Part shown: piece after piece, positions 11,091 through 21,039 of the stretch
Numbering within the stretch: position 1 is the first letter of the stretch
How the letters are laid out: the number at the start of each line of letters is the position of its first letter
Assembly: GCA_022495995.1 (NCBI GenBank)
Contig: JAFEMH010000076.1
Coordinates: 434,001 to 498,000 of the forward strand
Source: Adenophora triphylla var. japonica
Taxonomy: Eukaryota; Streptophyta; Magnoliopsida; Asterales; Campanulaceae
Length of the DNA stretch: 64,000 bases
Direction: 5' to 3'
Made by a program: the position numbers and the translations under genes
Notes under the pieces: model-generated
Databases searched by the model: none
Told to the model about the DNA's origin: nothing
What the model saw: the letters and a program-made list of their open reading frames with translations, nothing else

Positions 11091-12340
11091 AAGCCGACGA
11101 GGCGGGGGCCGACAAGGGAAGCAAACCGGAGCGAAGCCCAGGGGCCAGAAGCGAGCGGAACCCGGCGGGCGGGGGACCAACAGTGGAAAGCGATGAAGAT
11201 GAGAAAGAAGCCGAGGATAGTCGGTACGGAGACTACGGGAAGAATGGAACGGCTAGCACGGGACCTCGGCGTTTGAGAGGACTCAAGCTAATCCGATAAG
11301 GGGAGCGTTCCTCGGCATCACGGCTACTACTGGACAGCTTGCCACCACGGTCCGGCATGAGTACACATTCAAGGGAATCCCGAGACTTGGAGGAGCAACT
11401 CAAAGGTACTCTCCATGGGAAAGCGGTTGTTCGGATCGGCCGAGGCCACATTCGAGACGGTAAGTCCAAAGCGAAGGAACCGAGAATTCATAGAAGACGG
11501 CTCTCGAGTGGACCGGCTCTACGAGTCTGTTTGAAGAAGTCATGGAGTTGCCAAACTTGATCGGCGGGGCTCAGACAACGGCATGATTGCCATGATTGGG
11601 ACAGCGAAGCCAAGCCTCTCGATCCCGCACCCTTATCGAAGCATCCAGCAATGCCGGCTGAAGAATTGGGTAACTTTCACTTAGGACGAGGGCAAGCCGG
11701 GCGAAGTGGAAGACAAGGCGGGCCCGCACCCACATCTCCCTAAGCCGGTCTCGAAACCCTGCGAGTCGGTCCTTGTCGGAGTCCGGATCCTCTAAGTCAT
11801 CCAGCGGCCTTACGCCGGAGGACTATAATGTTATAACCGATCATGTATTCCCGTTCTTGTCTAATGAAAAGTCGACCTTTCGGAGTATCCTCTCATTGCC
11901 ACTTTAACAAGGCGATAAGTTAACAAACAACTTAAAAGACGTTAATAATTCAATTGATAAAGAAGCGAGACACATTAAATGAACCAATACATTAAGGAAG
12001 TTCTCGAGCGTGTAGTTGACCGAGAGGACAATGGGCCCAGACTGCTTAGAAGAGGTTATGACGAAAGTGAACACAGGGTCGGTGCAAGAGCCTAAAGAGA
12101 CACAAGTGGGCGGTTTCTTCGCCGATGCGGAAAAAGAAGCCACGATAAACCTCCTCGGGAGTATGTTGGCGTGTTCGCTGGTCATACCGGGACATGCCGG
12201 GACTCGATCCCTCAATCGTGGAGCACAGAATTCCCCTGGATCCGAATCAAGCACTTTGTCAAACGGAAGGCTGCGCAAGATCAAGCAGTGGTCCTTGCAA
12301 GTTAAAGAAGAAATTGAGAAAATGCTCGAGTTGGTTTCAT
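11091..12340 (+). pseudogene. Linker before reverse transcriptase, element A
   Basis: A low-similarity stretch is followed at about 11807-11960 by LTPEDYN, VFPFL and DKLTNNL, parallel to D (LTPEDYEYVANVIFPF, NDKLTKNL). At 12068-12115 comes VQEPKETQVGGFF, the segment that precedes RT in Tat-type elements (D: VEEPKETQIGNFF). Multiple frameshifts. Confidence 0.6.
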
Positions 12341-13460
12341 CAGTGATTGAGTACCCGACTTGGCTCTCCAACATCGTGACGGTCACGAGGCCCGACGGAA
12401 AGGTCGGATCTTTGTGTGGATTTCCGGGATCTCAACAAGGCCAGCCACAAAGATGATTTCCCACTGCCTAACATCGACATCTTTGGTCGACACCACGGCA
12501 AATTTCGAAGTAAAGTCCTTCGTGGACGGATTATTTGGATACAACCGAGATCAAAATGTCAGGAGGATCAAGCCAAGGCGCCTTCACCACTCCATGGGGG
12601 ACATACGTTACACGGTCATGCCGTTCGATGCAGAAGCAATGGGGCTACTTACGCCAGTAGCTGCAGCTGACCCTCTTCCATGACATGATTCACAAAGAAA
12701 TCGAAGTATATGTCGACGACATGATCATCCACTCCGGGGGATCGGACATACGGCACATGACGGATCGAGGAAGTTCTTGATAGACTCGAAAGCACTCCGT
12801 GAGGCTAAACCGGCAAAGTGCACCTTCGGCGTCAAGCACGGCAAGAGATCTTGGGGTACATGGTCACCGAAAGAGGTATCGAAGCCGATCCCAAGAAAAT
12901 CAAGGCCATCATCGACATGAAGCCGCCTCGACCACTAACGAAGTGAAGAGCTTCATGGGAAGACTTGAGTACATCGGTCGCTTCATCAACCGGTTGACAT
13001 CTCTCTGCGAGCCCATGTTCAAGCGATGAAAAAGAATGCCGACATCAAATGGGACTCAGAGTGCCAAACGGCTTTTGAAAAGATCAAGACCTACTTGGTT
13101 AATCCCCCAGTGCATTGCCCGCCACATGAAGACAAGCCACTACTCACATGTATCGACGGTAACGAGACACGTCAATCGGAGCAATGCGCACAAGAACGAG
13201 AAAGATTCCAAGGTTGAGCATGCAATCTACTTCGTAAGCCGGAAGCTTCAAGGAAGTGAACTCGGCTACTCGGCATCGGGAAAACTTGTACCGCCTTGGT
13301 ATGGGTAGTCGGGAAGCGAAACACTACATGCGGTCGCATTCGGTGCTCTGGTCTCCAAAGTGGACCCCGTCCAGATATCTCTTTGACAAGCCATCCACAT
13401 CGATGCGGCTAGCCAAGTGGTCATTCTTCTGGTGAGTTCGACATCAAGTACATGGTCGAG
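12341..13460 (+). pseudogene. pol: Reverse transcriptase and RNase H, element A
   Basis: RT motifs are visible across frames: YPTWLSNIVTVTRPDGKV (about 12353), LNKAS and FPLPNID (about 12430-12480), F-T-T-P-W-G-T-Y, then EVYVDDMIIHS with the catalytic YVDD at 12709-12720. The thumb and connection (SFMGRLEYIGRFINRLT, about 12950-13000) and RNase H-like ENAIYFVSRKLQGSEL equivalent (EHAIYFVSRKLQGSEL, about 13215-13265) follow. RT copies the element RNA to DNA and RNase H removes the template. Frequent indels break it. Confidence 0.8.
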
Positions 13461-13539
13461 AAAATCAACAAAGGGCGAGTAATGGCGGATCAGTGGCCGA
13501 CTTCCCAAGCAGTGAACCTAAGGGTCACGATCCGCAATT

Positions 13540-13990
13540 TCCGGACTGACGGAATCTTTTCACTTGACGGCGCAAACCGGCGGCAGCTCTTCTTCGATGG
13601 GGCAGCCAACAAGAAGGGGAATGGCATTGGAATGCTCCTTGTCGATCCCAAGGGCGAGCATACTCCCATAGCCGTCAAGGCGAATTTTGAAGCGACCAAC
13701 AATGCGGCGAGAATACGAAGCTTGTGCGGCGAGGTTTGGAAGCCGCCCTCGGCGCAACATCTCGAGCTGGATGTATATGGAGACTCGGCATTGATCATCA
13801 ATCAAGTGTCCAACAAATGGAAGACGGTAGATTCGCGCCTTCAGAAGTACCACGCGTACATGGAAGAGCTCATTGCTCGGTTCGAGGACATCTCTTTTCA
13901 CTATTTGCCAAGAGACGAGGAACCGCCGCGAGCATACAGCAGCCCTCGCCTCTCTTGTTGAAATTCCCGATGGGAAAGCGGTAAAACCCC
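13540..13990 (+). pseudogene. pol: Second (archaeal-like) RNase H, element A
   Basis: RQLFFDGAANKKGNGIGMLL (about 13580-13640), then DVYGDSALIINQVSNKWKTV (about 13770-13830) and HYLPRDE (about 13905). The spacing and D-G-A and Y-G-D-S motifs match the additional RNase H between the RT-linked RNase H and integrase that is a hallmark of the Tat lineage. One indel near 13710 breaks the N-A-A-E-Y-E-A segment. Confidence 0.8.
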
Positions 13991-14900
13991 TCGAGAATAG
14001 GCGGACGGAAACACCCGCCTATTCTTTGTGAGATCGAAAAAAGAAAAGAAACGATCGACGAACCACAGTACAATCAAATTTACCGGTACCTCCAAAGCGG
14101 AGAAGCTTCCTTCACAAATGAAGATGGAAAATACAAAGAAAGGGATCAAAGCCAAAAACATGATGGCATTAAAAGCACGGCATCCCACTTTGTCATTACG
14201 GGGGTATGTTGTACAAGAAGCGCCACGAGGGCCACTCCTTCGGTGTGTAAACAAAGAAAAAGCCGGCGAGCTAATGAGCGAAGTTCACAACGGAACTGCG
14301 GTCCGCACATGAACGCCCGAGCATTGACACGAGATCATTCTCCGTATGGGATACTATTGGATATCAATGGAAGCAGGTGCATCCGGTTCGTCAGAAGGCT
14401 GCGACAAATGTCAACGGTTCTCAACCTCAATCACATCCCGCCTCATGAACTCTATTGCATGACTACGCCATGGCCTTTCGCCACATGGGGAATCGACGTC
14501 ATCGGCAAGATCACTCCTCCGAGGAGCAATGGTCACGAGTTCATTTTAGTCGCGATCGACTACTTCACCAAATGGGTAGAAGCCGAGATCGTACAAGGTG
14601 CGAATTCTAGGAAGGTGGCCGAGTTCATCCGAGAGAACATCATGTGCCGATACGGAGTGCCCAGCGAGATCATCTCCAGACAATGGGACTTACTTTGAAG
14701 GAGATTGTGACCAACTGCGGCCGAATTCGAGTCACACGTCACAAGTCTTCTCCTTACGGACCACAAACCGATAGTGCGGTAGAGGCGGCCAACAAGACTC
14801 TCGCCATGATAATCGGAAAGATGACCACCGAGAGGTCGGGAGCGGCGAAAAGCTACATTTAGCCCTGCAGGGATACTGAACATCGGTCGAGAACCGCCAC
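13991..14900 (+). pseudogene. pol: Integrase core, element A
   Basis: The H2C2 zinc finger is at about 14285-14415 (V-H-N-G, then H-M-N-A-R-A, with C-D-K-C-Q after a frameshift). The catalytic core has FATWGIDVIGKI (about 14476-14515), a second aspartate in the D-N-G-T-Y-F equivalent at about 14670-14695 where one extra C at a CAG site shifts the frame, and the third acidic residue in A-V-E-A-A-N-K-T-L at about 14775-14805. Integrase inserts the DNA copy into the chromosome. Confidence 0.8.
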
Positions 14901-15327
14901 GGGGAGACTCCGTTCGCGCTTACCTACGGAATGGAAGCGATGTTGCCGTGGAATTGGAAATTCCATCCTCAGTCCTCTTGGAAAACGGGATCAATGAAGT
15001 CGAATGGCTACGAGCCGTCACGACGAACTTGCTCTACTCGACGAGTGCGGATTGAAAGCCATGGAACATACTCGAGCCTACCGAGCGAGAATGGCACGAG
15101 CATTCGACAAGAAAGTCAAGATCGAGACATCGAGAAGGCGACTTGGTGCTAAAGGAAAAGCCTCCTACGCAGACCAATCCCCTCGGAAAGTGGGAGCCTA
15201 CCGGATAGGACCGTTCGTGAGTACAAGAATCTTCTTCGGAGGAGCCATGAAGCTAGCGAGACTTGGACGGAAACACTTTCGTTAACCCGTGAACGGAAGC
15301 GAAGCTCCCATGAGATACTTCGTTTGA
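14901..15327 (+). pseudogene. pol: C-terminal end of pol, element A
   Basis: Matches the C-terminal segment of D (37739-38140): L-A-L-L-D-E, L-K-A-M-E-H-T-R-A-Y, ARAFDKKVK, G-A-M-K-L-A, ending M-R-Y-F-V and a TGA at 15325-15327. It is the integrase C-terminal region; no chromodomain is recognised. Confidence 0.7.
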
Positions 15328-15696
15328 GGAAGAGCACGAGTCAACTCTCCTTCCCATACTCCGTCCCCCTCGGTAAATTAAAGTGCTAAAAGAGTAATAC
15401 CCAATTGGATACATTCCGCTAATGATCCGGGTAAAAAACGAGGGTTGCACTTCTTTTGTCTTCATTTTTCTCAAATTCACCTAAAAGTGTCGAACAACGG
15501 TGACCTAAGCCCCTTAGTCCAATTGTAAAAGGGGAACGTAGGCAGCCATCATTGGTTCGGTCTAAAAAAACAAAAAAAAATACAATAAGCATCAATTGCT
15601 TGTGTTTTGAAAAACTCTTTTCAATTAACCTACAAATTCATTACGGTTAAAACATTCTTTGATGAGTTCGAAGCACGGTCAACTCTTGACTCGCTA
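15328..15696 (+). promoter_or_regulatory. Post-pol region with conserved stem-loop motif, element A
   Basis: No gene. At about 15510-15575 the sequence reads CCCCTTAG...AAAAGGGG then AACGTAGGCAGCC and GGTTCGGTCTAA; the same order is found in E just after pol (minus strand, about 53455-53525). The last 60 bases (GATGAGTTCGAAGCACGG, CTCTTGACTCGCTA) match E at about 53220-53280. Element B is inserted at the end of this block. Confidence 0.65.
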
Positions 15697-16017
15697 CGTA
15701 AGTGCTCCAATTTGAGCTTGTTAGAATTTTCGTTAGAAAATTAACGAAAGTTATAACAATTCCAACAATTCCTAACATTCCTAACTTTTCTAACAAAGTA
15801 AGGGTAAAATGGGCATTTTCATTTAAAGTTAAACCAAGAAAAATATCTCAAAAAGCAAAAGAAATTGGAAAAATCCGAATTAAGAAAGTTGAAAAACAGC
15901 AATCAGTTTGAATTTTCTGAAAATATTCCTCTGTCCAACGGCCTACCTTTGTAGCGAGATGAACGGTGCACGCGTCGAACCCTATCCGCGCGGATATGAT
16001 TGACACTCACGGTGTCC

Positions 16018-16024
16018 TATAAAT
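16018..16024 (+). promoter_or_regulatory. TATA box of B 5' LTR
   Basis: TATAAAT in CCTATAAATTGAACCC; same site in LTR2 at 27802-27808 (GCTATAAATTAAACCC). Confidence 0.65.
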
Positions 16025-17176
16025 TGAACCCTCCTCTCTCGGTTTACAACACAATTTTGATCACGGCAACGAAACTACGGCGAAATATAGAGAGAAACGG
16101 TGGGAATCCCTAGATTGCCACCATTTTCTCTTGAATCTTTCCCAATCTTACTCCAAACACAAATCCAAACACCAAACCTTGATACTCCTCAAGCCAAACA
16201 CCAAATCTTGATACTCCTCAAGTCAAATTCCAAGCCTAGGAAGATAGGGTGTCACCATTGGTAAAGCCCTCCTTCTCAAAACCCTAAAATCCTCTTTTAA
16301 CTTCTTGTTCATCTTGTTCTTCTTACTTGGATCTACTTGATGTCTAGTTTAACTTAAGTTTTGACCCAAGATGGTCATCTTGAAGTTCATCTTCATGAAT
16401 GACCATCTCAAATGGTCCACATTTTAAATCTCTAGTTGATTTGTCTCTTTAATTTCATTTCTACAAAATATCCCCTTTCCCTTTGCAAAGGACATGTTTA
16501 AACCCCATAAATTCCCCAAGGATGACTTGAATATGATAACCACTTAACAAAAAGTAGTGGTATCAAGTCTAGGGATGAAAATGGGGTGAACATAGATGCA
16601 AATCCCCCAAAAATCACATTTTCCCTCAAGAACATCTTGCTGTCCAGTAGCATTGTTCTGAGACCTCAGTCCATTTTCCTATTTTTTGGACCCAGTAAAA
16701 CTTGGAATTGGGTGTTGACTACAAAATACTTTTTGTAGCCAACATCCAGAGATTTCCAGACATATTTTTATTTTATTTTTTGAGTGAGTAAAACTCCTTT
16801 TTTCAATTTTTCTCTTAGAGGCCAGTTCATCAGCTTCTGGAAATCCAGATTTCACATCTGAGATTTCCAGAAGGTTTTGACCCCTCAAATTACTTCAAAA
16901 ATGGAAAGTTCCTTTGCAGAAACCCTATTTAGGGTGTTTTAAGCAACTTTCATTCTCGGACTTTCCCCAGATTCTGAGGTTTTGAAGCCTTTAAGTCCAT
17001 TTCAAAGTCAAGGGTCAACTGCCTTCTTTCATTCTGGCAGAATTGCTTTTCAAATCCAAAAATCTTTTGAATGCCAAGACTCAATCCAAAAATCACACCA
17101 AAAATCTTGGGGATTGTTCAAAGTCTTATAAAGAGTTCCCCATTTTTGTTTTTCTCAGTTTCAACTCATTTTGGTC

Positions 17177-17178
<2 letters not shown>

Positions 17179-17213
<35 letters not shown>
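17179..17213 (+). repeat. AC microsatellite in B 5' LTR
   Basis: About 17 AC units; a shorter run (28969-28994) sits in LTR2. Length difference reflects slippage. Confidence 0.9.
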
Positions 17214-17216
<3 letters not shown>

Positions 17217-17234
17217 GGATTTCAAATGTTTGGA

Positions 17235-17305
17235 AGACTCGTTTTGTGAGGCGCGCCGGGTGCACACTAACGTCCTTCCCGACGCGTAACATGACCTCCG
17301 AACCC
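17235..17305 (+). promoter_or_regulatory. Conserved U5 stem-loop module (B 5' LTR)
   Basis: GACTCGTTTTGTGAGG hairpin, then arms GCGCCGGG and CCCGACGC around an AC-rich loop, then GTAACATGACCTCCGAACC. Same order as in A and E but with other arm sequences. The copy in LTR2 is at 29019-29084. Confidence 0.65.
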
Positions 17306-17403
17306 AAATCTCTAATCTCGGGCATTTTTCAAAGTTTTGGCCCTCAAAATTAAAATGGCGTGGCGACTCCGTTTGATTTCAAAAAAAATCGGGTACATCA
17401 CAG

Positions 17404-17421
17404 TGGCGACTCCGCTGGGGA
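17404..17421 (+). promoter_or_regulatory. Primer-binding site, element B
   Basis: TGGCGACTCCGCTGGGGA, three bases after the LTR end; same PBS class as A and E. Confidence 0.85.
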
Positions 17422-18774
17422 TTTACAAGTTTTATCTTTTCAAAAAAAAAAAGAGAAAAACTTTTGAGGGTCAAGCTTCCGTCCCGACATTTGAAATCCT
17501 TTGTTTTGTGTGTGTTAATTTTTGCACATTTTCGTGTTTGTTTTGGCCGCCTCGGAAAAAGTCAAAATTTTGACTGTCGGAAATCATGTCCCTAACTGTT
17601 GGAATTTTTGTGATTATGTGCTTATGTGTTCATTAATTTTCAAAAAAAAAATTCAAAAAAAAAAATTTCAAAAAAAAAGATTTTTCAAAAAAACAAAATT
17701 TAAAAAAAAAAAAATCATGCATCATACTTTTTAAGACACATAAAAAATCTCTATTTTACTCAGAAAAAGAAGATAAACTGCTTGCACACTACGCGCACGT
17801 TGACCGTACACTGCACACTACGTCCCTAACAGGGAAATCCTTGTCGCGGTCCGTTTGGTCTTATTACGCCTCTCGGACGAGCACGGGACTACCCAAACAT
17901 CCCATGGAGCCTCGTGTCGACCATGCACTTGTCAGTGACACACTTTGTCAGAGACCCGGTTGGTTTTAGTGCAGTGCATGTCATGCCACTGTACGTGTAT
18001 AGACCTTTCCTTTCAAGCCTTTGTCGGCATACCGACTCAATATCTTTCGGGGACCTAATCGGTCGAAGTTACGCCGGTTTTCCGCCGCGGACTTTGACCA
18101 AGATATTGGCCAGGCGCCTTGACTTCGGCTCGGCGGCACAAATTATACACGACTCCCGGCATTGACACGAGTCATCAAGGATTAATGATTATTCCATGCC
18201 TAATTACGGCTTAGCGACGACAAGTCAAGATCAATTGTGGACATTTATCGGTCAAATCATGCCGAGCTTTTCGTCGAGCCCTCGGACATGATCTTGACTT
18301 TGACGTCGGCTTTGTCCGTAATTTACATCGAATGCTCGTTAAGACTCGATTACCCGCCGAGACTTTTAGGATCGTTTTCTTTCGGTCGGTGGGACCCGCT
18401 TGCCCTATAGGACCCTCGCCGAGTCCACCTGGGAGGTCGAAATACGAGGTGGAATACGAGGGGCTTATAGACGTAGTGACGGGGCCCGGTGATCCGGGAT
18501 CAGAGTAGTTTGCGAAAAAGAAGAGCAATCTTTTCCAACCGATTAGGTTAATAAAACATGTTTTAAGTAAACGTGAACAAATAAGCTGCATGTTGCATGA
18601 GCCCCAAAGCCCAAACACCTACCCTCCTTCAATTCCCATACATCGAACCCTCGTGTCTTTCCCCCATGACTCCTCACAAGGTTGGTTTCGGGCACTTAGG
18701 GTCACCGTTTAATCAGGTTGGGAAGAGTCAAGCGCATCGTCGGCTTCATCGTTTGTTTCGACTCGAATTTAAGA
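17422..18774 (+). promoter_or_regulatory. 5' leader of element B
   Basis: No gene. 17640-17720 is full of A homopolymers. About 17770-17980 contains CACACTACGCGCAC, CACACTTTGTC and CCCGGTTGGTTTT blocks shared with A and E. About 18395-18605 (CTATAGGACCCTCGCC, GAGGGGCTTATAGACGTAG, TTGCGAAAAAGAAGA, TTTTAAGTAAAC, TTGCATGAGCC) is close to the reverse complement of E 60095-60310. Confidence 0.7.
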
Positions 18775-21039
18775 ATGTACGCATCGGCTGGTAACGATGG
18801 GGACAACGTCACTCCGCCTCCGGGACTCCTCGGACAGGAACAACGGTGGAATCGGCTAAGCGAACGAGATGAGAGTGCGCCGGGAAGCACGGTTGAACGG
18901 CCTTATGGAGGCTATCGAAAGCCATGGATTGGCCGCCGGTCTCAACCCGGATGGCACCTTGTTTGTGGAAGAAGAGGAAGACCTCAATCCCGCTCTTGGT
19001 CAACCCGACTACTCCCGGGATGCCACCACCGGCCTCCCGCGGTACTACCACCGAGCCCGTGCTCCTCGATCTCTAGGTCAGTAGGCTCCCAAGCTGAGAC
19101 CATTTGGATCCGTGCGGCTGACGGGACGAGCCGGTTCGCAATGCCTCGGTGGGGACAAAGTCGATGCGGAATGCCTTCCCGTGGTTGGGGATACCCCGGA
19201 ATGCCACGACAAATTGGGATCCGCCTCGGTTGGGACCAATCAATCCGGACTTTCGCAGCAACGGTTTGGAATGCCACCACGGTTTGGTTCGGGGCAACGG
19301 TCGGGAGCCCCTCCTCGAGAATGATGCTAGCTCATTTGCTCCTCACACGGCTTCCATGAGCCCATTTCTCACTCGGGGTTCAATGGGTTGCAAGCCCCAT
19401 CCGGTTTCATCGAGAATCACCGGGACCACAATATCCTCTCGGTTATGCATCCTCGCCACAACCGGCCATGCAATTCAACAACCGGGGACGGCGGCCCGCA
19501 CTTAAGCCTACTTATGGGTCTCACTCCAGGAAATCCAAGCCATCGGCTACCTCGAGATCTGCCTCCATCTTCTCTGCCGATTGGAAGCCAACGGCAAGTC
19601 ATTGGATTCTATCCCTTTGCCCAAGCTCCTACCTACACTCCCCGGGGAAATTTGGGCCAGGACGGGTTTTCACCTATGCTCAGGGATATGGTATTCCTTC
19701 CACCGATGCACCACCTGACTAGTCCTCTTCCTAGCTCGAATATCGGCTCGGGAATTCCCGCTCCACCTTTGGATCCCCAATTGGCTTGGTTTATGGAGCA
19801 ACACAAGGAAATGAAAGCACAGATTGCTTTGAATTGACCGCCAAAAAGAACTCTTGCTCTTCGGCCTACGGATCCCAGGCTCGATTGTCCCCCTGCCTCA
19901 CAAGTTTGTGATGCCCGCTCTGGAATTGTTTGACGGGAGTGCATGCCACTAAAACTCACTTGGACACCTATACTTTGGCAATGAAGGCTAAGGGATGCAC
20001 AAACCGGCGGTTGGCCGATTACTTTAGTCTCTCTTTGAAGTCGGGGGCTTTGAAATGGTTTTTCCGATTGCGGCTGAAGCTAGGGCTACTTGGGAGCAGA
20101 TTACCGGTACTTTCACGAGATAAGTATAAAGCCAACTTGGAATGGGAGACAAACGAGTTGACACTGCAAACAACGATGCGGCGCCTAATGAGAATATTGG
20201 GGATTTCTATAAGAGGTGGAACTTAAAGCTCGGTGAAATGGCCATTCCTCCCTCGACGAGGAGCGATTAGACATCTTTCGAGTCATGCTTGAAGCCGCAT
20301 TTGAGAGCTTCCCTCGGCCAGCTTCCCCTACGGCGGCTTGCGTGCAATGGTTAATTCGGGGCTAAGTTTGAAAAGGCTTACAATGAGCGGCCCATTGCAC
20401 ACACTTCTACAGAATGTCAGGGTTTCTTCCATCGACACACGGCTCCTTCGCTAAAAGGCAAGTGATCGGCTCATCTTTGGACTGGAGGGAATATAACAAT
20501 GCCACTTCCTTTGTTCCCAAGAAGCTGATGCATCCAGATCCGGCTCCAAGACTTGAGAAACCTTGGGATGCCTTTAAGTGATATCTTTAGAGGATTGGTG
20601 AGAGAAAGGTTTGCTCAGGCCTTTGGATAATTATCGGCCTAGAAACCCCAGCGCTCCTTTGGATACCTCCAAGCATTGTGCCTTTCATCGGTACCATGGG
20701 CACACGACGGATGATTGCGTCCCCACTGAAAAAAGGCCAATCCAAGGGTTGATTGAGCAAGGGAGGTTAGAGATGCTGAAGGGCCTAATACTATCAATAA
20801 CCCGCTCCACTAGAAATAACAACATGAGTGTCAACATGATCGAGTTTGGTGGTTCAAGCCTTGTGGGCATAATGGAATTTGACTCGCCCCCTTGTGAGGT
20901 CGGTGAATCGGCCATCGCGGGCGATGAAAGTGTTTGGATTAAGAAAGAGATTGCCAAGAAATCTGATGGAAAGATGCGCAATAGCTCCCGTCTCCGGCGT
21001 CGAAGAATAGATGCATGGTTCAACGGCAAGAGCGGCTAG
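18775..21039 (+). pseudogene. gag: gag of element B (broken)
   Basis: Start chosen at ATG 18775 (M-Y-A-S-A-G-N-D-G-D), shortly after the conserved leader. N-terminal helix-like part ARLNGLMEAIESHGLAAGLN then G-T-L-F-V-E-E-E-E-D parallels E gag. A proline/glycine-rich middle (19080-19830) follows. The capsid core is at 19930-20226 (ATKTHLDTYTLAMKAKGC, S-G-A-L-K-W-F, D-K-Y-K-A-N-L-E-W-E-T). A knuckle KHCAFHRYHGHTTDDC lies at about 20674-20721. The last open stretch stops at 21039. Several frameshifts; no protease or pol follows. Confidence 0.75.

Larger units (their letters stand above)
15697..17400 (+). repeat. Element B 5' LTR
   Basis: Begins CGTAAGTGCTCC (TGTAAGTGCTCC in LTR2) and ends GGGTACATCA. 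About 1.7 kb. The first 330 bp differ from LTR2 at many sites, while the rest (from about 16030) is nearly identical. Contains TATA at 16018, an AC microsatellite (17179-17213), the U5 stem-loop module (17235-17305) and a PBS-like TGGCGACTCC at 17361. Confidence 0.9.

Noticed and set aside
17179..17213. A telomere- or centromere-type satellite at the AC tract.
   Set aside because: It is a simple dinucleotide microsatellite limited to the LTR of each family.
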